The position numbers and the translations under genes are program-made. DNA of 49,096 bases from Muribaculaceae bacterium (GTDB lineage Bacteria > Bacteroidota > Bacteroidia > Bacteroidales > Muribaculaceae), in assembly GCA_023663365.1 (NCBI GenBank), contig JAMPHP010000001.1, positions 978,062 through 1,027,157 of the forward strand. The letters run 5' to 3'. Below the pieces are notes generated by a model. It saw only the letters and a program-made list of their open reading frames with translations, ran no database searches and was not told the DNA's origin. Positions 8,309-16,420 of the stretch are shown in pieces. How positions within the stretch are numbered: the stretch's first letter is position 1; every line of letters starts with the position of its first letter.

Positions 8309-9277
8309 ATGGGAAAAGTACAGCAATATAAAAGCGGCATCAGCGCCTTCATCAGCAGCGAGAAAGGCCAGCGCTTCTTCAACTTCGCCTACTCCATAGG
8401 CGCCGCCATCGTGATCTGGGGCGCACTCTTCAAAATCCTTCACCTGCCCGGCGGCAACGCCCTCCTCTCCATAGGTATGGGCACCGAGGTGCTTATGTTC
8501 GTCCTCACAGCCTTCGACCGACCAGCCAAGGACTATAAGTGGGAGGAAGTATTCCCCGCACTCCGTGGCGAGGATAGCGACGAAGATGCCGACGACAGTG
8601 CCGGCGCTGTGGCAGCAACAGCTGCTCGTCCTCGCGTGACCACCGCTCAGGCTCGGCGTGCCGCAGGCATCCCCGACAATATCGACCTCAGCGCCGACGA
8701 CAGCCGCAGCCTCAGCGAAAGCATCAGCAAGATGGCAGCAGCCGCCGACCAGCTCTCGCGCATGGCCGAGCTCACCTCTGCCACTCAGCAGTACCTCGAC
8801 GGCATGGCGGCCATCGCAGCCGACATGCAGCAGCTCCACGCCACCACCGCAGCCCTCAACGAGGTATCCTCTACCCTGCTCGAGAGCTACCGCGCAATCA
8901 CCGAGAACTCTGCCGAGATTTCGGAGAGCTCGCGCGGATATGTGGACCAGATGCAGGCACTGCACCGCAACATCGGCGGCCTCAACACCATCTACGAGCT
9001 CCAGCTCCGCAGCGTATCGTCGCAGATCGATGCCATCGACCGTGTGAACCGTGGCATCAAGGACATCCGCGACATGTACGAGAAATCGGCCGCCCAGAGC
9101 GCCAACTACTGCGAGGAGACCGAGAAGATGGCTCGCTACATGAAGCAGCTCAACAGCGTGTACGAGAAGATGATTACGGCAATGACCGTGAACATGTACC
9201 GCCCCGCGATGACTCCGCCGGACATCGACGGCATACCCGTCAACCCGGCTTCGCAGCACGCACCCGTCAATCGTTAA
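8309..9277 (+). CDS. gldL: Type IX secretion motor protein GldL/PorL
   Basis: A 322-residue inner-membrane motor subunit. Two transmembrane helices lie at about residues 24-44 and 50-70. The charged residues described as functional in the Flavobacterium motor are present in equivalent places: Lys42 and His45 at the end of helix 1 and Glu60 in helix 2 (GTEVLMF). The C-terminal part is helical with long Ala/Ser/Gln-rich heptad-like runs (about 120-300), consistent with a cytoplasmic coiled coil. GldL with GldM uses the proton motive force to power secretion. It ends 24 nt before gldM. Confidence 0.95.
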   Translation: MGKVQQYKSGISAFISSEKGQRFFNFAYSIGAAIVIWGALFKILHLPGGNALLSIGMGTEVLMFVLTAFDRPAKDYKWEEVFPALRGEDSDEDADDSAGAVAATAARPRVTTAQARRAAGIPDNIDLSADDSRSLSESISKMAAAADQLSRMAELTSATQQYLDGMAAIAADMQQLHATTAALNEVSSTLLESYRAITENSAEISESSRGYVDQMQALHRNIGGLNTIYELQLRSVSSQIDAIDRVNRGIKDIRDMYEKSAAQSANYCEETEKMARYMKQLNSVYEKMITAMTVNMYRPAMTPPDIDGIPVNPASQHAPVNR

Positions 9278-9301
9278 CACACCCCCTTAGCAGAATACCG
9301 A

Positions 9302-10867
9302 ATGGGAGCAAACAACACAAGGCTTTCACCCCGCCAGAAGATGATAAACCTCATGTATATCGTCCTGACGGCTATGCTCGCCCTGAATGTCTCGTCGGAC
9401 GTTCTCGACGGCTTTACTCAGGTCCACGAAGGCCTCAAGCGCTCTAACGCCAACTTCGGCACCCGCAACAGCGCCATCTACGGCGAGCTCCGAGGCATAG
9501 CCGAGCAGAACCCCGACAAGGCCGGGGCTTGGCTCGATAAGGCCACCGAAGTGCGCCGTGCCACCGAGGCGCTTTACAGCTACGTCGACACACTCAAGCA
9601 CGCTATCGTCCGCGCCGCCGACGGCAAGGACGGCGACCCCGACAATATCCTCAACCGCGACGACCTCGAGAGCGCCGCAGTGGTGATGCTCGCTCCCGGC
9701 AATCCGCGTGGACGCGAGCTGCACACCCGCATCGACTCTTACCGCGACTATGTCACCGCACATATCCCCGACAGCACCACTCGCCACACCATAGGCGAGG
9801 CTCTATCCACCGCGCCCATACTCCGCGCCGGCACCCTCACCCCGCAGCTGTGGGAGGAGGCCAAGTTCGACCAGCAGCCCGTGGTGGCAGCCGTGACGCT
9901 GCTCTCCAAGCTCCAGAGCGACATCCTCTATGCCGAGGGCGAAGTGCTGAGCTCGCTCCTGTCGCAGGTCGATGCAGGTGACGTTCGCGTCAACGAGCTC
10001 AACGCCTACGTGTTGCCGCAGTCGCGCCTGGTGATGCGCGGCGGAAAATACTCGGCCAACATAGTGCTGGCCGCTGTCGACACCACCCAGCGCCCCAAAG
10101 TCTACATCCAGGGCAAACCCCTCGACGGCAACGGTAGCCTCTATGAAGTCAACACCGCCTCTACAGGCAAGTTCGACTACACCGGCTGGCTCGAAGTAAG
10201 CCATGGCGACGGCACTACCACACGCCACGACTTCAGCTCATCCTACACCGTGATAGAGCCCATGGCCACAGTCTCCGCCACTTTGATGAACGCCCTCTAC
10301 GCCGGCATCGACAACCCCGTGCGCATCTCCGTGCCCGGCGTGGCCATGGCCGATGTGTCGGCTTCGATGAGCAACGGCACACTCACCCGCCAGGGCGACC
10401 TCTGGATAGCACGCCCCACCACCGTAGGGCAGGAAGCGGTCATCAATGTGAGCGCCAACCTCGACGGCCGCACCGTGCAGATAGCGCCCACCACGTTCCG
10501 CGTGCGCAAGTTGCCCGACCCCACACCCTTCATCGCAATAAAGGATGCACAGGGCCACGACGACCACTACCGCGGCGGCAAGCCCCTTGCCAAAGCCATG
10601 CTCATGGCTTCGCCCGGCCTCGAGGCAGCCATCGACGACGGCCTCCTCGACATACCCTTTACCGTGCTCAGCTTCGAGACCGTATTCTTCGACTCATCGG
10701 GCAACGCCCTGCCCGAAGTGAGCGAGGGAGCACGATTCTCGCAGAGGCAGAAAGCGCAACTTCAGCGTCTGAGCCGTGGCAAGCGTTTCTTCATATCCCG
10801 CATCAAAGCCAAAGGCCCCGACGGTATCACCCGCGACCTCTCGCCTATGGAAGTGATTATTAATTGA
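9302..10867 (+). CDS. gldM: Type IX secretion motor protein GldM/PorM
   Basis: A 521-residue protein with one N-terminal transmembrane helix (RQKMINLMYIVLTAMLALNV, about residues 11-30) and a large periplasmic part made of successive domains, including the late PDPTPFIAIKDAQG segment typical of the C-terminal D4 domain that contacts the GldKN ring. Tyr19 and Asp33 fall at the spacing of the functional Tyr17 and Glu31 of Flavobacterium GldM, so the acidic residue is Asp rather than Glu here. The gene ends 16 nt before gldN. Confidence 0.95.
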   Translation: MGANNTRLSPRQKMINLMYIVLTAMLALNVSSDVLDGFTQVHEGLKRSNANFGTRNSAIYGELRGIAEQNPDKAGAWLDKATEVRRATEALYSYVDTLKHAIVRAADGKDGDPDNILNRDDLESAAVVMLAPGNPRGRELHTRIDSYRDYVTAHIPDSTTRHTIGEALSTAPILRAGTLTPQLWEEAKFDQQPVVAAVTLLSKLQSDILYAEGEVLSSLLSQVDAGDVRVNELNAYVLPQSRLVMRGGKYSANIVLAAVDTTQRPKVYIQGKPLDGNGSLYEVNTASTGKFDYTGWLEVSHGDGTTTRHDFSSSYTVIEPMATVSATLMNALYAGIDNPVRISVPGVAMADVSASMSNGTLTRQGDLWIARPTTVGQEAVINVSANLDGRTVQIAPTTFRVRKLPDPTPFIAIKDAQGHDDHYRGGKPLAKAMLMASPGLEAAIDDGLLDIPFTVLSFETVFFDSSGNALPEVSEGARFSQRQKAQLQRLSRGKRFFISRIKAKGPDGITRDLSPMEVIIN

Positions 10868-10883
10868 AATTCTGACCCCAACC

Positions 10884-12026
10884 ATGTATAAATTCGTATT
10901 CAAAGGAATAGTAGCGGCCGCAATCGCCATGGTAGCAGCCACATCGGTATATGCTCAGGACGAAAGCACCGGCGTGGTGCGCCGTCGCACTGCCGACCGC
11001 AATGCTCCCAAGCAGCAGGACGGCACCGTCGTGACCGAGCGTATGCAGTCGTTCTACTCCGACGACAATTCGTCCATCACCGATGCCGACCGTCAATGGA
11101 TGCGTGTGATTTACCGCTCCATCGACCTCGACAAAGACCGCAATGCCCCGCTCTACTTCCCCGAAGAGCCCATCGAAGGTCAGGAAAATCTCTTCCGCAT
11201 CATCATGCGCCTGCTCGCCGCCGGCACAGTGCCCGCCTACGAGTATCTCGACGGCCGTGAAGTATTCACCGACAAATACCGCATCAAGACACGCGACGTC
11301 CTCGACCGCTTCTATATCCCCTACACCGAGGCCAAAGGCTCCACCGAGAAGAACCCGCGCTTCAACATCGACGAGAACGACGTGCCTACCAATGAAGTAC
11401 TCTCCTACTACGTGGTCGAGCGCTGGGAATTTGACACCCGCAACAACCGCCTCCGCCCCGTGGTCGAAGCCATCTGCCCGGTGCTACATCGCAGCGGCGA
11501 CTTCGGCGGCGACGCACTGAAGTACCCCATGTTCTGGGTGCGCTTCTCCGACCTGCGTCCCTATCTCGCCGCTCAGACGATATTCATCGACGACGACAAC
11601 AACCTCCCCACCTGCACCTACGACGACTTCTTCACCCTCAACCTCTACGACGGCGACATCTACAAGACCCGCAACCTCAAGAATAAATCGATGGTGCAGC
11701 TCTACTCCGATGCCGACGAGCTCAAGAAAGCCCAGGACAGCATCCAGAGCCGCCTCGACAACTTCGAGAAAAAGCTGTGGGTACCCACCCGCGAGGAAGT
11801 GATTGCCGCACGCGAAGCACGCGAGGCGCTCGCTGCCGGTGCCGACACCGCCACCGTGGCCGAAGCCACCAAGACATCGCCCACACGCGCTTCGGCTCGC
11901 TCCACCAAGCGATCCACAAAGAGCTCCGAGAAGAAAGCCCCGGCACGCAAGGCAAAAGCACAGAAGCCAAAGGCCTCGTCCTCATCTTCGTCGAACGCCG
12001 TGCGCTCGGTGCGCAGGCGCAAATAA
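10884..12026 (+). CDS. gldN: Type IX secretion ring protein GldN/PorN with a basic C-terminal tail
   Basis: A 380-residue periplasmic partner of GldK with a signal peptide (cleavage near VYAQ-DE). The core from about 55 to 280 (for example DRQWMRVIYRSIDL, YPMFWVRFSDLRPYLA, PTCTYDDFFTLNLYDGDIYK) matches GldN/PorN. The last 65 or so residues are a low-complexity Lys/Arg/Ala/Ser tail (SARSTKRSTKSSEKKAPARK and on to SVRRRK), which is not part of the conserved fold. It is the last gene of the run and is followed by a hairpin terminator. Confidence 0.94.
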   Translation: MYKFVFKGIVAAAIAMVAATSVYAQDESTGVVRRRTADRNAPKQQDGTVVTERMQSFYSDDNSSITDADRQWMRVIYRSIDLDKDRNAPLYFPEEPIEGQENLFRIIMRLLAAGTVPAYEYLDGREVFTDKYRIKTRDVLDRFYIPYTEAKGSTEKNPRFNIDENDVPTNEVLSYYVVERWEFDTRNNRLRPVVEAICPVLHRSGDFGGDALKYPMFWVRFSDLRPYLAAQTIFIDDDNNLPTCTYDDFFTLNLYDGDIYKTRNLKNKSMVQLYSDADELKKAQDSIQSRLDNFEKKLWVPTREEVIAAREAREALAAGADTATVAEATKTSPTRASARSTKRSTKSSEKKAPARKAKAQKPKASSSSSSNAVRSVRRRK

Positions 12027-12047
12027 GCCACTTACTCGTAAAATTAA

Positions 12048-12080
12048 ATCGGCCCACAGGCAAGCTGCCTATGGGCCGAT
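12048..12080. terminator. Bidirectional terminator between gldN and the alcohol dehydrogenase
   Basis: A 9-bp outer stem (12048-12056 with 12072-12080) encloses a 5-bp inner stem and a 3-nt loop. AT-rich flanks on both sides (AAAATT / AATTTT) give U-runs in either direction, which suits two convergent genes. Confidence 0.8.
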
Positions 12081-12107
12081 AAATTTTAATCAGCGATAAA
12101 AGAGTTC

Positions 12108-12143
12108 TTTAAAGTCCTTAAAGTCTTTAAAGTCCTTAAAGCC
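12108..12143. repeat. Four tandem 9-bp repeats
   Basis: Four near-identical units, alternating TTTAAAGTC and CTTAAAGTC/C, stand in the 130-bp convergent spacer. The period-18 pair is exact except for one base. It is not a CRISPR: units are too short and there are no spacers. Confidence 0.85.
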
Positions 12144-12156
12144 AAGCTCATAACTC

Positions 12157-13353
12157 TCAATCTCCATCGTCCTTCATGAGCTCATAAATCTGGCGGGTGT
12201 CGGAGGCGCGGAGGCGGTAGTAGCCACCGATTTCCTCGCCTTTATTGGCATGCAGACGCTGCACCATGGTGTCGATGTCGGGTTCGGCAATACCGAGGGC
12301 TTTGAATGTGAGCGGCATACGGAGCACTACGCTGAGGAAAGCGCGGAACGATGCTACGGTCTCAATGGCAGCCGCGCGGTCGTCCTTCTCATCTACATCG
12401 AACACGCGCCTGCCGAGCTGTGCCACCTTCGATGGCTTGTGGTGTGCCATGAATGCCATCCATGCAGGGAAGACCACCGCCAAGCCTGCACCATGTGCCA
12501 CCTGCGGGTAGAGGGCGCTGATTTCGTGCTCCATGGCATGCGAGGTCCAGTCCTCACGGCGTCCACAGCCCACGATGCCGTTGTGAGCAAGCGTACCGGC
12601 CCACTCCACATTGGCTCGGGCCTGATAGTCGGTAGGATCGGAAAGGGCGCGCGGAGCCTCGGCTATAAGCGCCATGATGAGGCCTTCGGCGAGGCGGTCC
12701 GATACCTCTACCCTTGTGGTATTGGAGAAATAGCGCTCGAGGATGTGCGCCATCATGTCGGTGATGCCTACTGCGGTCTGGTAGGCCGAGAGGGTAAAAG
12801 TCATCTCGGGATTCATCACTGCGAAGCGGGGCTTAAGGATGCTGTCGGTGCGCAGGCTGAGCTTCACGGGCACGCCGTCGTCGCCGCGGTGTGTGATCAC
12901 ACAGTTGCCCGAGCCTTCGCTTCCGGCGCCGGGAACGGTGAGCACTACTCCCACGGGCAGAGCTTCCTCAAGCGACTTCTTGCCGGTGAAGAAATCCCAG
13001 AAATCGCCCTTGTAGGGTATACCTGCCGCTATCGCCTTGGCTGTGTCGATGACAGAGCCTCCGCCTACGGCCAGCAGACCGTCGATGTGGGCCGCACGGC
13101 CTTTTTTTATACCTTCGTAGACGAGCGTGTCAACGGGGTTTGGCTCGACTCCGCCGAGCTCCACATAATCAATACCAATAGTCTGCAGGGAATTTTCGAG
13201 ACGGTCGATAAGGCCGCTCGTCTTGGCGTGTCGGCGGCCGTAAACTATCATGACCTTTGTAGCGCCGGTAAGGAATGTCAACATTCCCACTTTTTCCTCG
13301 GCACCACGGCCAAATTCGTAGAGTGTCGGTGAGTAATATGTGAAGTTTTCCAT
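12157..13353 (-). CDS. Iron-containing alcohol dehydrogenase (BdhA/YqhD type)
   Basis: A 398-residue group III alcohol dehydrogenase that reduces aldehydes such as butanal with NAD(P)H. The start is ATG 13353 (MENFTYYSPTLYEFG), the usual start of this subfamily; the longer frame adds 38 unlikely residues. The GGGSVIDTAK nucleotide loop (about residues 94-103), the QTAVGITDMMAHILERYF metal-binding region, and the HAMEHEISALYPQVAHGAGLAVVFPAW segment with the metal His residues are intact. It converges on gldN and stands alone. Confidence 0.93.
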   Translation of the reverse strand: MENFTYYSPTLYEFGRGAEEKVGMLTFLTGATKVMIVYGRRHAKTSGLIDRLENSLQTIGIDYVELGGVEPNPVDTLVYEGIKKGRAAHIDGLLAVGGGSVIDTAKAIAAGIPYKGDFWDFFTGKKSLEEALPVGVVLTVPGAGSEGSGNCVITHRGDDGVPVKLSLRTDSILKPRFAVMNPEMTFTLSAYQTAVGITDMMAHILERYFSNTTRVEVSDRLAEGLIMALIAEAPRALSDPTDYQARANVEWAGTLAHNGIVGCGRREDWTSHAMEHEISALYPQVAHGAGLAVVFPAWMAFMAHHKPSKVAQLGRRVFDVDEKDDRAAAIETVASFRAFLSVVLRMPLTFKALGIAEPDIDTMVQRLHANKGEEIGGYYRLRASDTRQIYELMKDDGD

Positions 13354-13402
13354 AATGAGATGAATTATTTTAGAATTGAAACCGCGAGGAGGGGTAAATT
13401 GT

Positions 13403-14020
13403 TCACAGGTCGAAAGGTGCCGCTCCGGCGCGGATAAGTTCGGGCGAACTGCTGTCGGTGAGGTCAATCACGGTGCTCGGCTCGGTGCTCCCCTCGCCGC
13501 CGTCGATGGTGAGGGCGATTTCGGAGTTGCCGCCATAGCGCAAGGCGAGAGTGGCACCGTCGGGGGCACGGTCGATATCATCATCGCCGAGCGGCACCGA
13601 TGAGGTCAGCACCGGGTGCCCGAGCTCGGCGGCAAGGGCACGCGCAAACTCACAGTCGGGGATGCGGACACCCACGCTCTTGCGCCCCTTGAAGGCCTTG
13701 GGCAGTGTAGTCGCTGCCGGGAGGATAAACGTATATGCACCGGGGAGAGCGTCTTTGAGGAGGCGGAAGGCGCGATTGTCGATGCGCGCATATTCGGCCG
13801 CCTGCGATATGTCGGAGCACACTATCGAGAGGCAGTTCTTATCGGGGTTTATGCCTTTGATGCGGCACAGACGCTCTATGGCACGGCTGTTGAGCGCGTC
13901 GCAGGCAAAGGCGTAGAGTGTGTCGGTAGGATAGATTATCACATGGCCGCTCTGCAAGGCTTCCAGAGCCTCGCCCACGGCACGGCGGTCGGCACCGCCA
14001 CGGTTTTCAACAGTTTTCAT
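13403..14020 (-). CDS. Sua5/YciO/YrdC-family protein (L-threonylcarbamoyl-AMP synthase-like)
   Basis: A 205-residue single-domain protein. The opening VIIYPTDTLYAFACDA, then IERLCRIKGINPDKNCLSIVC, then LPGAYTFILPA and GVRIPD, are the fold landmarks. The family includes TsaC/Sua5, which makes threonylcarbamoyl-AMP for the t6A37 modification of ANN-decoding tRNAs, and the paralogue YciO. The sequence around KGINPDKN and CSDISQAAEYA is closer to YciO than to E. coli TsaC. It may still be the only TsaC-like protein of the organism, which the window cannot show. It overlaps the B3/B4 gene by 14 bp. Confidence 0.85.
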   Translation of the reverse strand: MKTVENRGGADRRAVGEALEALQSGHVIIYPTDTLYAFACDALNSRAIERLCRIKGINPDKNCLSIVCSDISQAAEYARIDNRAFRLLKDALPGAYTFILPAATTLPKAFKGRKSVGVRIPDCEFARALAAELGHPVLTSSVPLGDDDIDRAPDGATLALRYGGNSEIALTIDGGEGSTEPSTVIDLTDSSSPELIRAGAAPFDL

Positions 14021-14696
14021 TGGCGGAAACGGCGTGAAGATGAGTGGTGATATTGCTTGCTCCGGCGTAGCGTGTGAGCAAGTCGGAAGTCATAGCGGCA
14101 AGGGCCTCGGTATCGTGTTCAGGGTCGTCGCCGTAGATATTGAGGGTGATCAGCACACGTCGGGTGCTTTCGGAGAGCTTGGTGCGCTCATTGTCGGAAG
14201 TCGGTGTGCCTATGCCTCCTATGGCATCGCGCCACACCGGCAAGCCCGCTATATTCAGCTCTCCTCGGCCTATTGCCTCGTAGGGCTCGCCTTCGGCACC
14301 GACTCCGAGCGTGAGGTCATTGCCGACAATGCGGTCGGCATCGAATGCTCCGATTGAATGGCCGGTGCGCATAGAGAGCAGATTGATGAGGTCGATTACC
14401 GAGAGCGTGCGGTAGAGGTCAAGACCCTTCACAGCCCGCCTGCACAGGGCTTCGGCACTGGGGCGGTAGCGGTTGGGGTCTTTACCGCAAGCCTTATAGG
14501 CGGCACGGGTGGCATCGATTGCCGGGCGGTGCCGCACGCGGTCGATTGGCGTGGATGCTCCGATGGCTCGGCTACAGTCGATGATTTCCTGCCACAGAGG
14601 CTCGGGCGTGGGCACGTTTATCACATCGGCCTCGATGAGGAGCATCTTATAGGCCGGGGCGGCAACACGTATTTCTTTGTCGAAGTGTATATTCAT
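14007..14696 (-). CDS. Freestanding B3/B4-domain protein
   Basis: A 229-residue protein resembling the B3/B4 region of the phenylalanyl-tRNA synthetase beta chain, which in PheT carries the editing site. The visible pattern is PIDRVRHRPAIDATRAAYKA early, then PSAEALCRRAVKG and SVIDLINLLSMRTGHSIGAFD, typical of freestanding B3/4 proteins. These are unassigned; a tRNA or aminoacyl substrate is possible. Its overlap of 4 bp with gluQ and 14 bp with the YciO/Sua5 gene suggests translational coupling in a tRNA-related operon. Confidence 0.8.
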   Translation of the reverse strand: MNIHFDKEIRVAAPAYKMLLIEADVINVPTPEPLWQEIIDCSRAIGASTPIDRVRHRPAIDATRAAYKACGKDPNRYRPSAEALCRRAVKGLDLYRTLSVIDLINLLSMRTGHSIGAFDADRIVGNDLTLGVGAEGEPYEAIGRGELNIAGLPVWRDAIGGIGTPTSDNERTKLSESTRRVLITLNIYGDDPEHDTEALAAMTSDLLTRYAGASNITTHLHAVSANENC

Positions 14697-15640
14697 GTAT
14701 TGAGTAAGATTTTATCGGAAGGTTTGATAAGGTTGATGTCAAAGAGCGCGGTGAGCTCCTCTATGCTCATCGGCGCCGCTTCGGGGATAATACCCGCCAT
14801 CGCCGCCACCAAGCCAAGGAGCTCACGCGCGGTGTGGCGGCTACGCAGTTCAGCCATCCCGGCGGCTCCGTCGCGCTTGCCCAGGCGCACTCCGGCGGCA
14901 TTGCATACCAGAGGGAGGTGGGCGAAGGCCGGAGGCTCGAAGCCAAGCAGGCGGTAAAGGTAGATCTGCTGCGCCGACGACAGCAGCAGGTCGGCACCGC
15001 GCATCACTTCGGTCACGCCCATGAGGGCATCGTCGGCAACGACGGCGAGCTGGTAGGCCCATGCGCCGTCGGCACGCCGGAGCACGAAGTCGCCACAATG
15101 GTCGGCGAGGTTCACTCTCTGCGCGCCGAATACTCGGTCGGTGAAAGCGATGTCGCGGTCGGGCACATACAGCCTCACGGCAGCCCCTTGCCAATCGGCG
15201 GCGTCAAAGGGCGGCAGCGGCGAAGGGCGGCAAGTGCCGCCATATACTATGCGGCCATCGCTCTGATGCGGCGCCTGCGTGGCCATAATGTCGGCACGGC
15301 GGCAGCGGCACGGATAGCACAGGCCGGTAGCCTCGAGCCGGGCCAGAATATCGGCATAGATGTGGGCGCGGCGGCTCTGCGAGTAGGGGCCGGAGGGGCC
15401 GCGGTCGTCGAGGCCGCCTTCATCCCAGTCGAGGCCAAGCCAGTCGAGGTCGTCCTCTATCATGCGAGCATACTCCACCTTGGAGCGCTGCGGGTCGAGA
15501 TCCTCAATACGCAGTATCCATCGGCCACCGCGGCTGCGCACCGAGAGGTACGACATCACGGCGGTGAAAATATTGCCCAGGTGCATCCTGCCCGAGGGCG
15601 AAGGGGCAAAGCGCCCCACGGGAATACTTTGGTTCGGCAT
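14693..15640 (-). CDS. gluQ: Glutamyl-Q tRNA(Asp) synthetase
   Basis: A 315-residue truncated glutamyl-tRNA synthetase lacking the anticodon-binding domain; such proteins load glutamate on the queuosine base of tRNA(Asp). The class I HIGH region is PSGRMHLGN near residues 14-22 and the KMSKS counterpart is RLGKRDG in the last third. A zinc site fits CYPCRCRR and YGGTC (about 103-110 and 126-130). ATG 15640 is chosen because MPNQSIPVGRFAPSPSG is the family-style start; an upstream in-frame codon at 15688 would precede the promoter box. First gene of the three-gene operon. Confidence 0.92.
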   Translation of the reverse strand: MPNQSIPVGRFAPSPSGRMHLGNIFTAVMSYLSVRSRGGRWILRIEDLDPQRSKVEYARMIEDDLDWLGLDWDEGGLDDRGPSGPYSQSRRAHIYADILARLEATGLCYPCRCRRADIMATQAPHQSDGRIVYGGTCRPSPLPPFDAADWQGAAVRLYVPDRDIAFTDRVFGAQRVNLADHCGDFVLRRADGAWAYQLAVVADDALMGVTEVMRGADLLLSSAQQIYLYRLLGFEPPAFAHLPLVCNAAGVRLGKRDGAAGMAELRSRHTARELLGLVAAMAGIIPEAAPMSIEELTALFDINLIKPSDKILLNT

Positions 15641-15646
15641 ACCTCG

Positions 15647-15654
15647 CAAAGATA
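15647..15654 (-). promoter_or_regulatory. -7 element of the gluQ operon
   Basis: Minus-strand TATCTTTG ends 6 nt before the ATG at 15640. A transcription start about 5 nt beyond the box would leave almost no leader. No -33 TTTG is found. Confidence 0.5.
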
Positions 15655-15695
15655 GCAAAAATCCTTCATACTCCGGCACGGGGCGCACGGAAATC

Positions 15696-16265
15696 TCAGT
15701 GCTTGTTCAGCGCTTCGCCGTCGTGGTAGGCGTTGCCTACACGTGAGCCGAGGGCGATATAGCCGTTGTGAATAGGGTCGAGCGTGATGAGCTTCATCTT
15801 CTCTACGTCGGGCTTTCCGTCGGCGGCGAGGTATTTTTCATCGCAGAGTATGTTCACGATTTCAGCCACGAGGTAGTAGCCGGTCTCCGACTCCTGGAGC
15901 TTTTCCTTAATCCTACATTCGAACGCCATGGGGAAGGCGTCGAATAGCGGAGCATCGACGTGAGGTGCGTGCGTGGCCTTCCAGCCTGTGCGCGCCACCT
16001 TGTCGTGTACGTGTCGCCCGCTCACAAGCCCTACGAAATCGGCCCCGACATGAGTTGAAGCCGTGGCGAAAGCCACCGTGAAATCAGGGCAACGGCTGAG
16101 GTTGTCGGTGGTGGCATGGCTGCCCATCGAAATCATTATTTCGTGCATATCCCACTGCCCGGCCCAGGCCGCGTTCATGGCATTTGGGGTGCCGTCGGCA
16201 TCGTAGGTTCCTATGATGAGTACGGGCTGGGGTAGAATCCAGGCATGAGGTGCGAAGTCTTTCAT
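15696..16265 (-). CDS. Flavin reductase-like domain protein (flavoredoxin type)
   Basis: A 189-residue FMN-binding split-barrel protein. PQPVLIIGTYDADGTPNAMNAAWAGQ (about 12-37), the DNLSRCPDFTVAF strand pair and GADFVGLVSG segment belong to the flavin reductase-like family. Members bind FMN and reduce it or act as flavoredoxins; the physiological partner is unknown. It is divergent from the YitT gene with a 155-bp spacer and is not obviously in an operon. Confidence 0.87.
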   Translation of the reverse strand: MKDFAPHAWILPQPVLIIGTYDADGTPNAMNAAWAGQWDMHEIMISMGSHATTDNLSRCPDFTVAFATASTHVGADFVGLVSGRHVHDKVARTGWKATHAPHVDAPLFDAFPMAFECRIKEKLQESETGYYLVAEIVNILCDEKYLAADGKPDVEKMKLITLDPIHNGYIALGSRVGNAYHDGEALNKH

Positions 16266-16383
16266 ATTCTTGTAGGTTTGAATTTATAAGTATAAGCGAA
16301 ACAAACACGAGTTTCTATTGTTTCAAGCAAGGCAAATTTAACGATTTTTTCGCGGCATGTCGCAAAAGATTGGAGATTTTTAT

Positions 16384-16391
16384 TAAATTTG
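16384..16391 (+). promoter_or_regulatory. -7 element before the yitT-cydAB run
   Basis: TAAATTTG matches TAnnTTTG and ends 29 nt before ATG 16421. It is the only promoter-like box seen before yitT, DUF4492, cydA and cydB, which are separated by 6-21 nt. Confidence 0.5.
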
Positions 16392-16420
16392 TCGCGTCAA
16401 CGCAAAGGCGAGCATATACA

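Noticed and set aside
12108..12143. CRISPR array
   Set aside because: Units are 9 bp with no spacers and there are no cas genes.
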